Source: Bradyrhizobium barranii subsp. apii
GTDB lineage: Bacteria; Pseudomonadota; Alphaproteobacteria; Rhizobiales; Xanthobacteraceae
DNA: 64,000 bases
Assembly: GCF_011516635.5 (NCBI RefSeq)
Contig: NZ_CP096255.1
Span: 3,470,501-3,534,500 of the forward strand
Reading direction: 5' to 3'
In this document: positions 51,602 through 60,442 of the stretch, piece after piece
How positions within the stretch are numbered: position 1 is the stretch's first letter
Layout: every line of letters begins with the position of its first letter
The notes under the pieces: generated by a model
What the model was told of the DNA's origin: nothing
The model's database searches: none
What the model saw: only the letters and a program-made list of their open reading frames with translations
Program-made: the position numbers and the translations under genes

Positions 51602-52441
51602 CTAACCCGCCACCTTCGGCCGTTTCTCGGCGAGCGCTGCCGCCATCGCCGAGATCAGCGGGCGCATGAAATAGTGGTCTTCCGCCGGTGCGATGTCCGT
51701 GCGCAGGCCATGGGCGGCGAGCTCTCCCGACACCGCGGGACCCACCGACGCAATCAGCGTCCGCTCCAACCCTGCGCGCAACTTCGCCTCACTGCCATGT
51801 GCCTTCGCGGCTTCCACGAGGCGGCGGACCTGGCCAAGATTGGTCAGCGCGATGGAATCGATCCGCCCCTCGGCCATGTCGTCGATGGCGGCGACGATGT
51901 TGGCGTCCGCCGCCTTTGAGTCGTAGGCATAAGGCAGCACGGTATCGACATCGGCGCCTTGCGCGGCAAGTGCGCCGGTCAGTGCGCTGTGGTCCTTGTC
52001 CGGATAAAGCTGAAGGCCGACGCGTCGCCCGTTCAAGTCGAGCCTGCCCAGTATTTCGATCACGCCCTCGGTGGTCGGCTTCTCCGTGGTCTGCTGCGCA
52101 TCGAGGGAGATCTCGCGCAACGCCTTGCCGGGCTTCGGGCCGCGAGTGAATTTTCGCGATTTGGCGAGGGCTGCGACCAGAGCCTGGTCGAGACCACGGC
52201 TCCGCGCGAGCTTCATGATCCGCCGCAGGCCTTCGCCCGTCATCAGCACGAGATCGTCAAAGGGCTGGTCGATGGCGCGGCGGATCCAGGCCTCGACCGG
52301 GGCGGGATCGGGCGCGTCGTGAATAGTGAACATCGGGCACTGCACGACATCGGCACCTTGCTCCGCCAGAAGCTTTGAAAACTGCGCCTCCTCGCGCGTC
52401 TCCAGGATCAGGATGCGGTAGCCGTTCAAGCGGTCGGCCAT
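51602..52441 (-). CDS. hemD: Uroporphyrinogen-III synthase-like protein
   Basis: A 279-residue HemD-family protein with two Rossmann-like domains: [80 protein letters not shown] and [20 protein letters not shown]. HemD closes the tetrapyrrole ring with D-ring inversion. ATG 52441 is chosen; the extension to 52501 lacks conserved sequence. It stands alone, divergent from purU. It is a little longer than a typical HemD (about 240), and may be a paralogue of the main enzyme. Confidence 0.82.
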   Translation of the reverse strand: MADRLNGYRILILETREEAQFSKLLAEQGADVVQCPMFTIHDAPDPAPVEAWIRRAIDQPFDDLVLMTGEGLRRIMKLARSRGLDQALVAALAKSRKFTRGPKPGKALREISLDAQQTTEKPTTEGVIEILGRLDLNGRRVGLQLYPDKDHSALTGALAAQGADVDTVLPYAYDSKAADANIVAAIDDMAEGRIDSIALTNLGQVRRLVEAAKAHGSEAKLRAGLERTLIASVGPAVSGELAAHGLRTDIAPAEDHYFMRPLISAMAAALAEKRPKVAG

Positions 52442-52609
52442 GGGTGTGCTCCGGTGGTAAATGGTCCGTTCATCCTGACTCCGCGCTTTATGCTGACGCA
52501 AGTCTTTGGGATCAAGTCTTGGGATTGGCGCGAGGGCGGGGTCGGTGATAGAGCAGGGCGCAAATCGCGGGTCGTTCCGCAGTCGCTGCCCAAACCTTCA
52601 TCAAGAGCC

Positions 52610-53473
52610 ATGCCCGATCATCAATATGTCCTGACCCTGTCCTGTCCGGATCGTCCCGGCATCGTCTCAGCGGTGTCGACCTTCCTGGCCCATAACGGAC
52701 AGAACATTCTCGATGCCCAGCAGTTCGACGACATCGAGACCAAGAAGTTCTTCATGCGCGTGGTGTTCACCGCGGCCGATCTCGCCGTGGAGCTGTCGGC
52801 GCTCCAGACCGGCTTTGCCGCGATCGCGGAGCGTTTCGGCATGGAGTGGCAGATGCGCGACCGTGCCGCGCATCGCAAGGTGATGCTGCTGGTGTCGAAG
52901 TCCGACCACTGCCTGGTCGACATCCTCTATCGCTGGCGCACCGGCGAGCTACCGATGGTCCCGACCGCAATCGTCTCCAACCATCCGCGCGAGGTCTATG
53001 CCGGGCTCGACTTCGGCGGAATCCCGTTCCACCATCTGCCCGTCACCAAGGAGACCAAGCGCGAGCAGGAGGCGCAGATCCTCGATCTCGTCGCCGAGAC
53101 CCGAACCGATCTCGTCGTGCTCGCGCGCTACATGCAGATCCTGTCGGATGATCTTTCTGCCAAGCTTTCCGGCCGCTGCATCAACATCCACCACTCGTTC
53201 CTGCCGGGCTTCAAGGGCGCAAAGCCCTATCACCAGGCCCATGAGCGCGGCGTCAAGCTGATCGGCGCTACCGCCCATTACGTCACGCGCGACCTCGACG
53301 AAGGCCCGATCGTCGATCAGGACGTCGAGCGCATCAGCCACCGCGACACGCCGGAGGATCTCGTCCGCAAGGGCCGCGATATCGAGCGGCGCGTGCTGGC
53401 CCGCGCGATCCGCTACCACCTCGACGACCGCGTCATCCTCAACGGCCGCAAGACCGTGGTGTTCATGGATTGA
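52610..53473 (+). CDS. purU: Formyltetrahydrofolate deformylase
   Basis: A 287-residue PurU: N-terminal ACT-like domain ([33 protein letters not shown]) and a formyltransferase-fold domain ([60 protein letters not shown] with Asn and His, and [20 protein letters not shown] with the catalytic Asp). It hydrolyses 10-formyl-THF to formate and THF, balancing the C1 pool. ATG 52610 begins the ACT domain; the upstream open frame is not conserved. Confidence 0.94.
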   Translation: MPDHQYVLTLSCPDRPGIVSAVSTFLAHNGQNILDAQQFDDIETKKFFMRVVFTAADLAVELSALQTGFAAIAERFGMEWQMRDRAAHRKVMLLVSKSDHCLVDILYRWRTGELPMVPTAIVSNHPREVYAGLDFGGIPFHHLPVTKETKREQEAQILDLVAETRTDLVVLARYMQILSDDLSAKLSGRCINIHHSFLPGFKGAKPYHQAHERGVKLIGATAHYVTRDLDEGPIVDQDVERISHRDTPEDLVRKGRDIERRVLARAIRYHLDDRVILNGRKTVVFMD

Positions 53474-53585
53474 TTGCCCGTCGTTCCGGAGCGCGCGACG
53501 CGCGAATCCGGAACCTCGAGATTCTCGGGTGCGCAATTGCGCACCATAGTTCGCCTCTGCGAGGCGTCCCGGAATGACAGCGAGA
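53474..53585. repeat. Intergenic palindromic repeat after purU
   Basis: CGTTCCGGAGCGCGCGA and GGCGTCCCGGAATGACAG flank GCGCAATTGCGC-type palindromes in the 125-bp convergent gap between purU and the lipoprotein gene. It probably also acts as a terminator. Confidence 0.7.
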
Positions 53586-53598
53586 TCGTTGTTGTGCC

Positions 53599-53883
53599 TC
53601 AGCGCACCGCGCCGCCCGACGTGGACCCCGTCGCACCCTTCTGCGCCTGCTCTTCCTTCTCGCGATCCGCCGCCGGCAGCAGCCGCTTGCGTTCGCGCTC
53701 TTTCATGTAGGCGTCGTATTGCGGCGTGCCGGGCCGCGGCGGTGCGTCGGCCGGCAGGCCGCCGGCCCATTGCGGGACGTAGTCGCCCATGCCGGCGGTG
53801 AGCTTTTCGTTGACGGTGCCGCAGCCGGACAGCCCCGCGGCGAGCGCAAAGAGGGTGAGGACGGAGCGGAAGGGCTTGAGCAT
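53599..53883 (-). CDS. Small lipoprotein
   Basis: A 94-residue protein with a lipoprotein signal: MLKPFRSVLTLFALAAGLSG followed by Cys (lipobox LSGC). The mature part is rich in Pro, Lys and Glu (PQWAGGLPADAPPRPGTPQY, MKERERKRLLPAADREKEEQ) and probably unstructured. I recognise no functional family. Similar short lipoproteins are common in Bradyrhizobium. It is convergent with purU and 520 bp from liv operon 2. Confidence 0.8.
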   Translation of the reverse strand: MLKPFRSVLTLFALAAGLSGCGTVNEKLTAGMGDYVPQWAGGLPADAPPRPGTPQYDAYMKERERKRLLPAADREKEEQAQKGATGSTSGGAVR

Positions 53884-54132
53884 TGTGCGCGCGCGAATTC
53901 AGTCAGGTTGGACGCCGGGTTAGGCTGGCGCGGGAAGAGTAGTCTTCAACAAGGTAAAATAGACTTATTCGAGGTAGGTAATTAGCTACCGATTTGCGCT
54001 GAACCGAAGACTCGCCGGTGTCCGAATTCTGCAAAAGAAAGACGAAATCCTCCATCCACGCGTCTGGTCGCTTTCTAGACTGTGGCAAGGGGCACGCGAC
54101 AAACTGGCTTGGTCGGCGGCGGGGCTTTTTCG

Positions 54133-54168
54133 TTGACAGGTCCATTTTATTTGTACAATCGTACAAAT
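54133..54168 (+). promoter_or_regulatory. Putative promoter overlapped by a palindromic operator
   Basis: TTGACA at 54133-54138 is followed 15 bp later by TACAAT (54154-54159). The perfect palindrome ATTTGTAC-AATC-GTACAAAT at 54149-54168 covers the -10. Arms of 8 bp around a 4-bp centre look like a dimeric repressor site (GntR- or TetR-type). It lies 236 bp upstream of livK of liv operon 2, in an AT-rich patch unlike its surroundings. Confidence 0.55.
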
Positions 54169-54404
54169 AGGAGCGGCCAGGATCGGGGGCTCGGGTTACC
54201 CCGACGTAACCACGGCATCGCTCCCGTCGTCGGCAATCGGGACGCGCGGCTTGCGCCGAATGGTCGCCAAACGTCCGATTGACAATAAGGGCGCGAAAGA
54301 CGCCATGTGGCGCGACATCGCGCGTGCGTGAGCTAAGGTTGAGCCAAGGACCGGGCACTCGGTCCGGCGCACAAGAGGTCAGGAATGAAGGGGAGGGACA
54401 TCTG

Positions 54405-55595
54405 ATGTTCGAACGGAAGACGTTTTCTTACAAGGTCTCTTGGACCGCAGCAGCGGCCGCCATCGCCGGCCTCGCGGCCATCGTGCCGGCCAAGGCCGAG
54501 GACACCGTCAAGGTCGGCCTGATCCTGCCGATGACCGGCGGCCAGGCCTCGACCGGCAAGCAGATCGAGAACGCGATCAAGCTCTACATGCAGCAGAAGG
54601 GCGACACCGTCGCCGGCAAGAAGATCGAGATCATCCTCAAGGACGACGCCGCGATTCCGGACAAGACCAAGACGGCCGCGCAGGAGCTGATCGTCAACGA
54701 CAAGGTCAATTTCATCGCCGGCTTCGGCGTGACGCCGGCCGCGCTCGCGGCCGCGCCGCTCGCAACCCAGGCCAAGATCCCGGAAGTCGTGATGGCGGCC
54801 GGCACCTCCATCATCACCGAGCGCTCGCCCTACATCGTGCGCACCAGCTTCACGCTGGCGCAGTCGTCGACCATCATCGCCGACTGGGCGGTGAAGAACG
54901 GCATCAAGAAGGTGGCGACGCTCACCTCCGACTACGCGCCGGGCAACGACGCGCTGAACTTCTTCAAGCAGAATTTCACGGCCGGCGGCGGTGAGGTGGT
55001 CGAAGAGGTGAAGACGCCGCTCGCAAATCCGGATTTCGCGCCGTTCCTCCAGCGCATGAAGGACGCCAAGCCCGACGCGATCTTCGTGTTCGTGCCGGCC
55101 GGCCAGGGCGGCAACTTCATGAAGCAGTATGCCGAGCGTGGCCTCGACAAGGCCGGCATCAAGGTGATCGGACCGGGCGACGTCACCGACGACGACCTGC
55201 TCAACAACATGGGCGACGCCGTGCTCGGCACGGTCACCGCGCATCTGTATTCCGCGGCGCATCCCTCGCAGATGAACAAGGATTTCGTCGCGGCCTACAA
55301 GAAGGCCTTCGGCAACCGCCCGGGCTTCATGGCCGTGAGCGGCTATGACGGCATCCACCTCATCTACGAGGCGCTGAAGAAGACCAACGGCGACACCGAT
55401 GGCACCAAGCTGGTCGAAGCCATGAAGGGCCAGAAGTGGGAAAGCCCGCGCGGCCCGATCTCGATCGACCCCGAGACCCGCGACATCGTGCAGAACATCT
55501 ACATCCGCAAAGTCGAGAAGGTCGACGGCGAGCTCTACAATGTCGAGTTCGCGACCTTCGAAGCCGTCAAGGATCTCGGCAAGACCAAGAAGTGA
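54405..55595 (+). CDS. livK: HAAT ABC transporter substrate-binding protein LivK
   Basis: A 396-residue periplasmic protein with a signal peptide (SYKVSWTAAAAAIAGLAAIV, cleavage after PAKAE). It then reads VKVGLILPMTGGQASTGKQI, FIAGFGVTPAALAAAPLATQ, VVMAAGTSIITERSPYIVRT and AKPDAIFVFVPAGQGGNFMK, a LivK-type fold. It heads liv operon 2. ATG 54405 begins the signal peptide; GGAGGGACATCTG precedes it. The ligand may be a branched amino acid or a related compound. Confidence 0.92.
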   Translation: MFERKTFSYKVSWTAAAAAIAGLAAIVPAKAEDTVKVGLILPMTGGQASTGKQIENAIKLYMQQKGDTVAGKKIEIILKDDAAIPDKTKTAAQELIVNDKVNFIAGFGVTPAALAAAPLATQAKIPEVVMAAGTSIITERSPYIVRTSFTLAQSSTIIADWAVKNGIKKVATLTSDYAPGNDALNFFKQNFTAGGGEVVEEVKTPLANPDFAPFLQRMKDAKPDAIFVFVPAGQGGNFMKQYAERGLDKAGIKVIGPGDVTDDDLLNNMGDAVLGTVTAHLYSAAHPSQMNKDFVAAYKKAFGNRPGFMAVSGYDGIHLIYEALKKTNGDTDGTKLVEAMKGQKWESPRGPISIDPETRDIVQNIYIRKVEKVDGELYNVEFATFEAVKDLGKTKK

Positions 55596-55596
55596 C

Positions 55597-55755
55597 CCGC
55601 GAAAGCGGGGCATCCCGGGGCGCGCATTAGCGCGACCCCGGGATCTCGTGAGCTACACTCTGCGTCATGCCCGGGCTTGTCCCGGGCATCCACGCAAAGC
55701 CCGGACAAGAACGTGGATGGCCGGGACAAGCCCGGCCATGACGATAACTCCAAGC
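55597..55755. repeat. Intergenic palindromic repeats between livK and livH
   Basis: CGCGAAAGCGGGGCATCCCG, GCGCGCATTAGCGCG, then TGCCCGGGCTTGTCCCGGGC and GGCCGGGACAAGCCCGGCCA form hairpins in the 167-bp gap. Stable hairpins after livK are a usual way to keep the binding protein mRNA more abundant. Confidence 0.75.
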
Positions 55756-55762
55756 TGAGACG

Positions 55763-56632
55763 ATGACCTCTATCCTCACCAACCTGTTCGATGGCGTTGC
55801 CTACGGCATGCTGCTGTTCGTGCTCGCTTGCGGGCTTGCGGTCACGCTCGGCCTGATGAACTTCGTCAACCTCGCCCACGGCGCCTTCGCCATGGCCGGC
55901 GGCTATGTCTGCATGGTCCTGGTCAATCGGATGGGCTGGCCGTTCTTCGCCGCGCTGCCGCTCGCCTTCGTCTCGTCGGCTGCGATCGGCATCGTGCTGG
56001 AGCGAACGCTCTACCGCCATCTCTATGCGCGCAGCCATCTCGACCAGGTGCTGTTCACGATCGGTCTCACGTTCATGTCGGTCGCGGCCGTCGACTACAT
56101 CCAGGGCTCGTCGCGGGTGTTCATCAATTTGCCGGCTGCGCTCCAGGGCCAGTTCGACGTGTTCGGCGTCGGCATCGGCCGCTACCGGTTGATGATCATC
56201 GTGATCTGCGGCCTGCTCACCATTGGTCTCCAGATGGTGCTGGCCAAGACCCGGTTCGGCAGCCGGCTGCGCGCCGCGGTCGATGATCCCCGTGCCGCGA
56301 GCGGCCTTGGCATCAACGTGCCGCAGGTGTTCGCCTTCACCTTCGCTTTCGGTTGCGGGCTCGCCGGCCTCGGCGGCGCGCTGAGCGCCGAGATCCTCGG
56401 CCTCGATCCGTATTTCCCGCTGAAGTTCATGATCTACTTCCTGATCGTCGTCACCGTCGGCGGCTCGTCCTCGATCACCGGGCCGTTCCTGGCCTCGCTC
56501 CTGCTCGGCATCGGCGACGTCGCCGGCAAATATTACGTGCCGAAGATGGGCCCCTTCGTGATCTACACCATGATGATCGTGATCCTGATCTGGCGCCCGA
56601 ACGGCCTGTTCGGCCGCACGGCCGCGCGTTGA
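55763..56632 (+). CDS. livH: HAAT ABC transporter permease LivH
   Basis: A 289-residue permease: ILTNLFDGVAYGMLLFVLAC, ALNFVNLAHG-type LMNFVNLAHGAFAMAGGYVC, LDQVLFTIGLTFMSVAAVDY, GSRLRAAVDDPRAASGLGIN and YFLIVVTVGGSSSITGPFLA. It forms the channel with LivM. It is separated from livM by 8 nt. Confidence 0.93.
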   Translation: MTSILTNLFDGVAYGMLLFVLACGLAVTLGLMNFVNLAHGAFAMAGGYVCMVLVNRMGWPFFAALPLAFVSSAAIGIVLERTLYRHLYARSHLDQVLFTIGLTFMSVAAVDYIQGSSRVFINLPAALQGQFDVFGVGIGRYRLMIIVICGLLTIGLQMVLAKTRFGSRLRAAVDDPRAASGLGINVPQVFAFTFAFGCGLAGLGGALSAEILGLDPYFPLKFMIYFLIVVTVGGSSSITGPFLASLLLGIGDVAGKYYVPKMGPFVIYTMMIVILIWRPNGLFGRTAAR

Positions 56633-56640
56633 GGCCGCCG

Positions 56641-57669
56641 ATGAGCGCTTCCTCCGACGTCGGTTATCACGCCCAGCGCCAGGCACGCTGGCACTATGGC
56701 GAAGTCGCCTTCTGGCTGGTCGTGCTGGCCTGCGGCTTCGCATTTCCCACGCGCTATCTGATCATGACCGACATCCTGCGGCTGGCGCTGTTTGCGATGT
56801 CGCTGGATCTCATCCTCGGTTATGCCGGCATCGTCTCGCTCGGCCACGCCGCCTTCTTCGGCGTCGGCGCCTACGCCGCGGGGCTTCTCGCCTTGCATGG
56901 CATCATCAACGAGCCCGTGCTCGCGCTGATCGTCGCCGGCCTTGCCGCGATGGTGCTGGGTTTCGCCACCAGCTTCCTGGTGATCCGCGGCGTCGATCTG
57001 ACCCGGCTGATGGTCACGCTCGGCATCGCGCTGCTGCTTGAAGCGCTCGCCGAGCGCTTCTCTAACATCACCGGCGGCACCGACGGCCTTCAGGGCATCG
57101 AGATGCAGCCGATCTTCGGCGAGATTGCGTTCGACATGTTCGGCAAGACCGGCTTTTTCTACTCGCTGGCGGTGCTGTTCCTGTTGTTCCTGTTCGCCCG
57201 CCGCGTCGTGCATTCGCCGTTCGGCCTGTCGCTGCGCGCGATCAAGAACAATCCGCTGCGCGCCGCCGCCATCGGCATCCCCGTCAACCGCCGCCTGATC
57301 GCGATCTACACGCTCGCGGCGTTCTATGCCGGCATCGCGGGCGCGCTGTTCACCCAGACCACGGCGATCGCCTCCCTCGACGTGTTCGCCTTCGAGCGTT
57401 CGGCCGATTTGATGCTGGTGCTCGTGATTGGCGGAACCGGATATCTCTATGGCGGGCTGGTCGGTGCGGTGGTGTTCCGTATGCTCCAGGAATTGTTCTC
57501 CACCATCACCCCGCAATATTGGCAGTTCTGGATCGGTCTCGTGCTGGTCGTGATCGTGCTCGTCGGCCGCCAGCGCCTGCATCGCTGGATGCTGTACGTG
57601 CCGAACCTGGTCATCAAGCAGGTTGCCGGACGCAAGGCCGTCGTTGCCGTGCCGGAGAGCGACGCATGA
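56641..57669 (+). CDS. livM: HAAT ABC transporter permease LivM
   Basis: A 342-residue permease: MSLDLILGYAGIVSLGHAAF, GVGAYAAGLLALHGIINEPV, GVDLTRLMVTLGIALLLEAL, HSPFGLSLRAIKNNPLRAAA and MLVLVIGGTGYLYGGLVGAV. ATG 56641 follows the livH stop by 8 nt. Its stop overlaps the livG start as ATGA. Confidence 0.93.
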   Translation: MSASSDVGYHAQRQARWHYGEVAFWLVVLACGFAFPTRYLIMTDILRLALFAMSLDLILGYAGIVSLGHAAFFGVGAYAAGLLALHGIINEPVLALIVAGLAAMVLGFATSFLVIRGVDLTRLMVTLGIALLLEALAERFSNITGGTDGLQGIEMQPIFGEIAFDMFGKTGFFYSLAVLFLLFLFARRVVHSPFGLSLRAIKNNPLRAAAIGIPVNRRLIAIYTLAAFYAGIAGALFTQTTAIASLDVFAFERSADLMLVLVIGGTGYLYGGLVGAVVFRMLQELFSTITPQYWQFWIGLVLVVIVLVGRQRLHRWMLYVPNLVIKQVAGRKAVVAVPESDA

Positions 57670-58421
57670 CCATCGCGCTCGAAACCCAAAATCTCGAAAA
57701 GCAGTTCGGCGGTCTGCGCGTGACGCGGGACCTGTCGCTCAAGATCGAGCAGGGCGCCCGCCACGCGCTGATCGGCCCGAACGGCGCCGGCAAGACCACG
57801 GTCATCAACCAGCTCACCGGCGTGCTCAAGCCGAACTCGGGCCGTATCCTGCTCGAAGGCCAGGACATTACCGATCTGCCGGTGCACAAACGCGTGCTGC
57901 GCGGTCTGTCGCGCACCTTCCAGATCAACCAGCTCTATCCCGACCTGACCCCGCTCGAGACCATCGGCCTTGCCGTCTCCGAACGCCTCGGCCATGGCGG
58001 CGACTGGTGGCGGCGGATGGGCACGCGGAGCGACGTCAATGGCGAGATCGCCGATCTTCTGAGGCGCTTCCATCTGCTCGACGTCATGAACGAAGAGACC
58101 GTGACGCTGCCTTACGGCAAGCAACGCCTGCTCGAGATCGCGGTCGCGATCGCCGCCAAGCCCCGCGTGCTGCTGCTCGACGAGCCCGCCGCCGGCGTGC
58201 CCGAGAGCGAACGCCACGACATTCTCGCCGTCGTAGGCAGCCTGCCGCGCGACGTCACCGTGCTCCTGATCGAGCACGACATGGACCTCGTCTTTTCCTT
58301 CGCCGACCGCATCTCGGTATTGGTCTCGGGCGCGCTGCTCACCGAAGGTCCGCCCGACGTGGTCGCGCGCGACCCGCAGGTCAAGGCCGTCTATCTCGGC
58401 GAGGAGGCGGTCAATGTCTGA
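57666..58421 (+). CDS. livG: HAAT ABC transporter ATPase LivG
   Basis: A 251-residue ATPase: HALIGPNGAGKTTVINQLTG (Walker A), GLSRTFQINQLYPDLTPLET, TLPYGKQRLLEIAVAIAAKP (a signature with PYGKQR in place of SGGQ), VLLLDEPAAGVPESERHDIL (Walker B) and VLLIEHDMDLVFSFADRISV. ATG 57666 overlaps livM by 4 nt; the 3' end overlaps livF by 8 nt. Confidence 0.93.
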   Translation: MTIALETQNLEKQFGGLRVTRDLSLKIEQGARHALIGPNGAGKTTVINQLTGVLKPNSGRILLEGQDITDLPVHKRVLRGLSRTFQINQLYPDLTPLETIGLAVSERLGHGGDWWRRMGTRSDVNGEIADLLRRFHLLDVMNEETVTLPYGKQRLLEIAVAIAAKPRVLLLDEPAAGVPESERHDILAVVGSLPRDVTVLLIEHDMDLVFSFADRISVLVSGALLTEGPPDVVARDPQVKAVYLGEEAVNV

Positions 58422-59130
58422 CCTGCTCGCGATCGACGCCCTTCGCGCTGGCTATGGTGAGGCGGTGGTGCTGCCCAACATGTCCCTGCGCCTCGCCGAG
58501 GGGCAGGTGCTTGCGCTGCTGGGCCGCAACGGCACCGGCAAGACCACGCTGATCAACTCCATCGTCGGCGTGACCCGCCGTTTCTCCGGTTCGGTCGCGC
58601 TGGCCGGCACCGATGTCACGAGCTTGCGGCCCGATCAGCGGGCGCGGGCCGGCATCGGCTGGGTGCCGCAGGAGCGCAACATCTTCCGCTCGCTGACGGT
58701 GGAAGAGAACATGACCGCGGTGGCGCAGCCCGGCCCCTGGACGGTCGAGAGGGTCTACGAGATGTTCCCGCGGCTGAAGGAGCGGCGGAGCAATTTCGGC
58801 AACCAGCTCTCCGGCGGCGAGCAGCAGATGCTGGCGATCGGCCGGGCGCTGACCCTCAACCCGAAGGTTCTGCTGCTGGACGAGCCGACCGAGGGCCTCG
58901 CCCCCATCATCGTCGAGGAGCTTCTGAAGGCGATCGGCAGCATCACCCGGGCGGGCGGCATCTGCTCGATCATCGTCGAGCAGAACGCGCAAAAGATTCT
59001 GGGGCTCGCCGACCGTGTTGTGATATTGGAGCGCGGAACGATCGTCCACGACGCCCCGAGTGCCGCGCTGAAGGCCGACCCGTCGGTCCTCGAACGCCAC
59101 CTCGGCGTCGCAGGGGCGGCGGCCCACTAA
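58414..59130 (+). CDS. livF: HAAT ABC transporter ATPase LivF
   Basis: A 238-residue ATPase: LALLGRNGTGKTTLINSIVG (Walker A), GIGWVPQERNIFRSLTVEEN, QLSGGEQQMLAIGRALTLNP (signature) and VLLLDEPTEGLAPIIVEELL (Walker B). It completes the five-gene transporter. The MetE-like gene starts 19 nt later. Confidence 0.94.
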   Translation: MSDLLAIDALRAGYGEAVVLPNMSLRLAEGQVLALLGRNGTGKTTLINSIVGVTRRFSGSVALAGTDVTSLRPDQRARAGIGWVPQERNIFRSLTVEENMTAVAQPGPWTVERVYEMFPRLKERRSNFGNQLSGGEQQMLAIGRALTLNPKVLLLDEPTEGLAPIIVEELLKAIGSITRAGGICSIIVEQNAQKILGLADRVVILERGTIVHDAPSAALKADPSVLERHLGVAGAAAH

Positions 59131-59149
59131 AATATCCCGGGAGTAGAAA

Positions 59150-60268
59150 ATGCAGCGAACCAAAGCCCCCTTCCGCGCCGACGAGGTCGGCAGCCTCTTG
59201 CGTCCCGCGAAGATCAAGGAAGCCCGCGCCAGGCTCGAGAAGGGCGAGATCTCGGTCGACGATCTGCGCAAGATCGAGGACATGGAGATCGAGAAGGTCG
59301 TGCACAAGCAGGCCTCGATCGGCTTGAAGCTCGCGACCGACGGCGAATTCCGCCGCTCCTGGTGGCATTTCGATTTCCTGGCCAAGCTCACCGGCTGCGA
59401 AATGTTTCACCCGGACACGGGCATCCAGTTCGCGGGCGTCGAGACGCGGCATGACGCGGTCCGCGTGATCGGCAAGCTCGATTTCCCCGACGACCATCCG
59501 ATGCTGGATCACTTCCGCTTCCTGAAGAAGTCCGCCGACCAGGCCCACGTCACCGCCAAGATGACGATCCCCTCGCCGGCCGTGCTGCACTTCCGCGGCG
59601 GCCGCAAGGCGATCTCCAAGGACGTCTATCCCGATCTCGACGCGTTCTACGAAGACCTCGGCAAGACCTACCGCAAGGCCGTGAAGGCGTTTTACGATGC
59701 CGGCTGCCGCTATCTTCAGTTCGACGACACCGTGTGGGCGTATCTCTGCTCGCAGGACGAGTTGCAGAAGGCGCGTGAGCGTGGCGACAATCCCGAGGGT
59801 CTCCAGCAGATCTATGCGCGCGTCATCAATTACGCGCTGGCCGAGAAGCCGGCCGACATGGTGGTGACGACGCATGTCTGCCGCGGCAATTTCCGCTCGA
59901 CCTGGATCTCCTCGGGCGGCTACGAGCCCGTGGCCGAGACCATGCTGGCCGGCACCAATTACGATGGCTACTTCCTCGAATACGACTCTGACCGCGCCGG
60001 CGGCTTCGAGCCGCTGCGCTTCCTGCCCAAGGGCAACAAGGTCGTCGTGGTCGGCGTCATCACCTCGAAGTTCGGCGAGCTCGAGAAAAAGGATGACATC
60101 AAGCGTCGTCTCGAAGAGGCCGCCAAGTTTGCACCGCTGGAGCAGCTCGCGCTGTCCCCGCAATGCGGCTTTGCCTCGACCGAGGAAGGCAACATCCTCT
60201 CCGAGGAAGAGCAGTGGGCCAAGCTCGGCCTTGCGGTCGAGATCGCCAAGGAAGTGTGGGGCAACTAA
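59150..60268 (+). CDS. MetE C-terminal-like (cobalamin-independent) methyltransferase
   Basis: A 372-residue single-domain homologue of the catalytic half of MetE, like the YxjG/YxjH group: FRADEVGSLLRPAKIKEARA, LATDGEFRRSWWHFDFLAKL, YLQFDDTVWAYLCS, VVTTHVCRGNFRSTWISSGG (His/Cys zinc ligands) and LALSPQCGFASTEEGNILSE (last Cys). It lacks the N-terminal folate-binding half of true MetE, so the methyl donor is probably not polyglutamyl methyl-THF. Its place 19 nt after livF suggests it acts on something imported, perhaps a methylated sulfur or amino compound; that is inference. Confidence 0.88.
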   Translation: MQRTKAPFRADEVGSLLRPAKIKEARARLEKGEISVDDLRKIEDMEIEKVVHKQASIGLKLATDGEFRRSWWHFDFLAKLTGCEMFHPDTGIQFAGVETRHDAVRVIGKLDFPDDHPMLDHFRFLKKSADQAHVTAKMTIPSPAVLHFRGGRKAISKDVYPDLDAFYEDLGKTYRKAVKAFYDAGCRYLQFDDTVWAYLCSQDELQKARERGDNPEGLQQIYARVINYALAEKPADMVVTTHVCRGNFRSTWISSGGYEPVAETMLAGTNYDGYFLEYDSDRAGGFEPLRFLPKGNKVVVVGVITSKFGELEKKDDIKRRLEEAAKFAPLEQLALSPQCGFASTEEGNILSEEEQWAKLGLAVEIAKEVWGN

Positions 60269-60282
60269 GTTTGCCACATGGC

Positions 60283-60397
60283 TGCTGTCATTCCCCGCGA
60301 AAGCGGGGAATCCAGTACGCCGCGTCTTCTCGGTGAATCACTGGCGTCTCGGATTACTGGATCGCCCGATCAAGTCGGGCGATGACACCGAGTGAGT
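60283..60397. repeat. Intergenic palindromic repeat
   Basis: TCATTCCCCGCGAAAGCGGG, AATCCAGTACGCCGCG, GATTACTGGATCGCCCGATC and AAGTCGGGCGATGACA give two hairpins in the convergent gap between the MetE-like and caspase genes. The arrangement is like that at 38.6 kb. Confidence 0.75.
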
Positions 60398-60442
60398 GGC
60401 GGGCAGCGTCACACCCTCGAAAACCAGTGCGCTTACCCGCCC

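Noticed and set aside
54333-55613. A 426-codon minus-strand frame across livK of operon 2
   Set aside because: Antisense shadow of a clearly recognised substrate-binding protein; no motif of its own. The same applies to 56563-57582 and 58970-60277.
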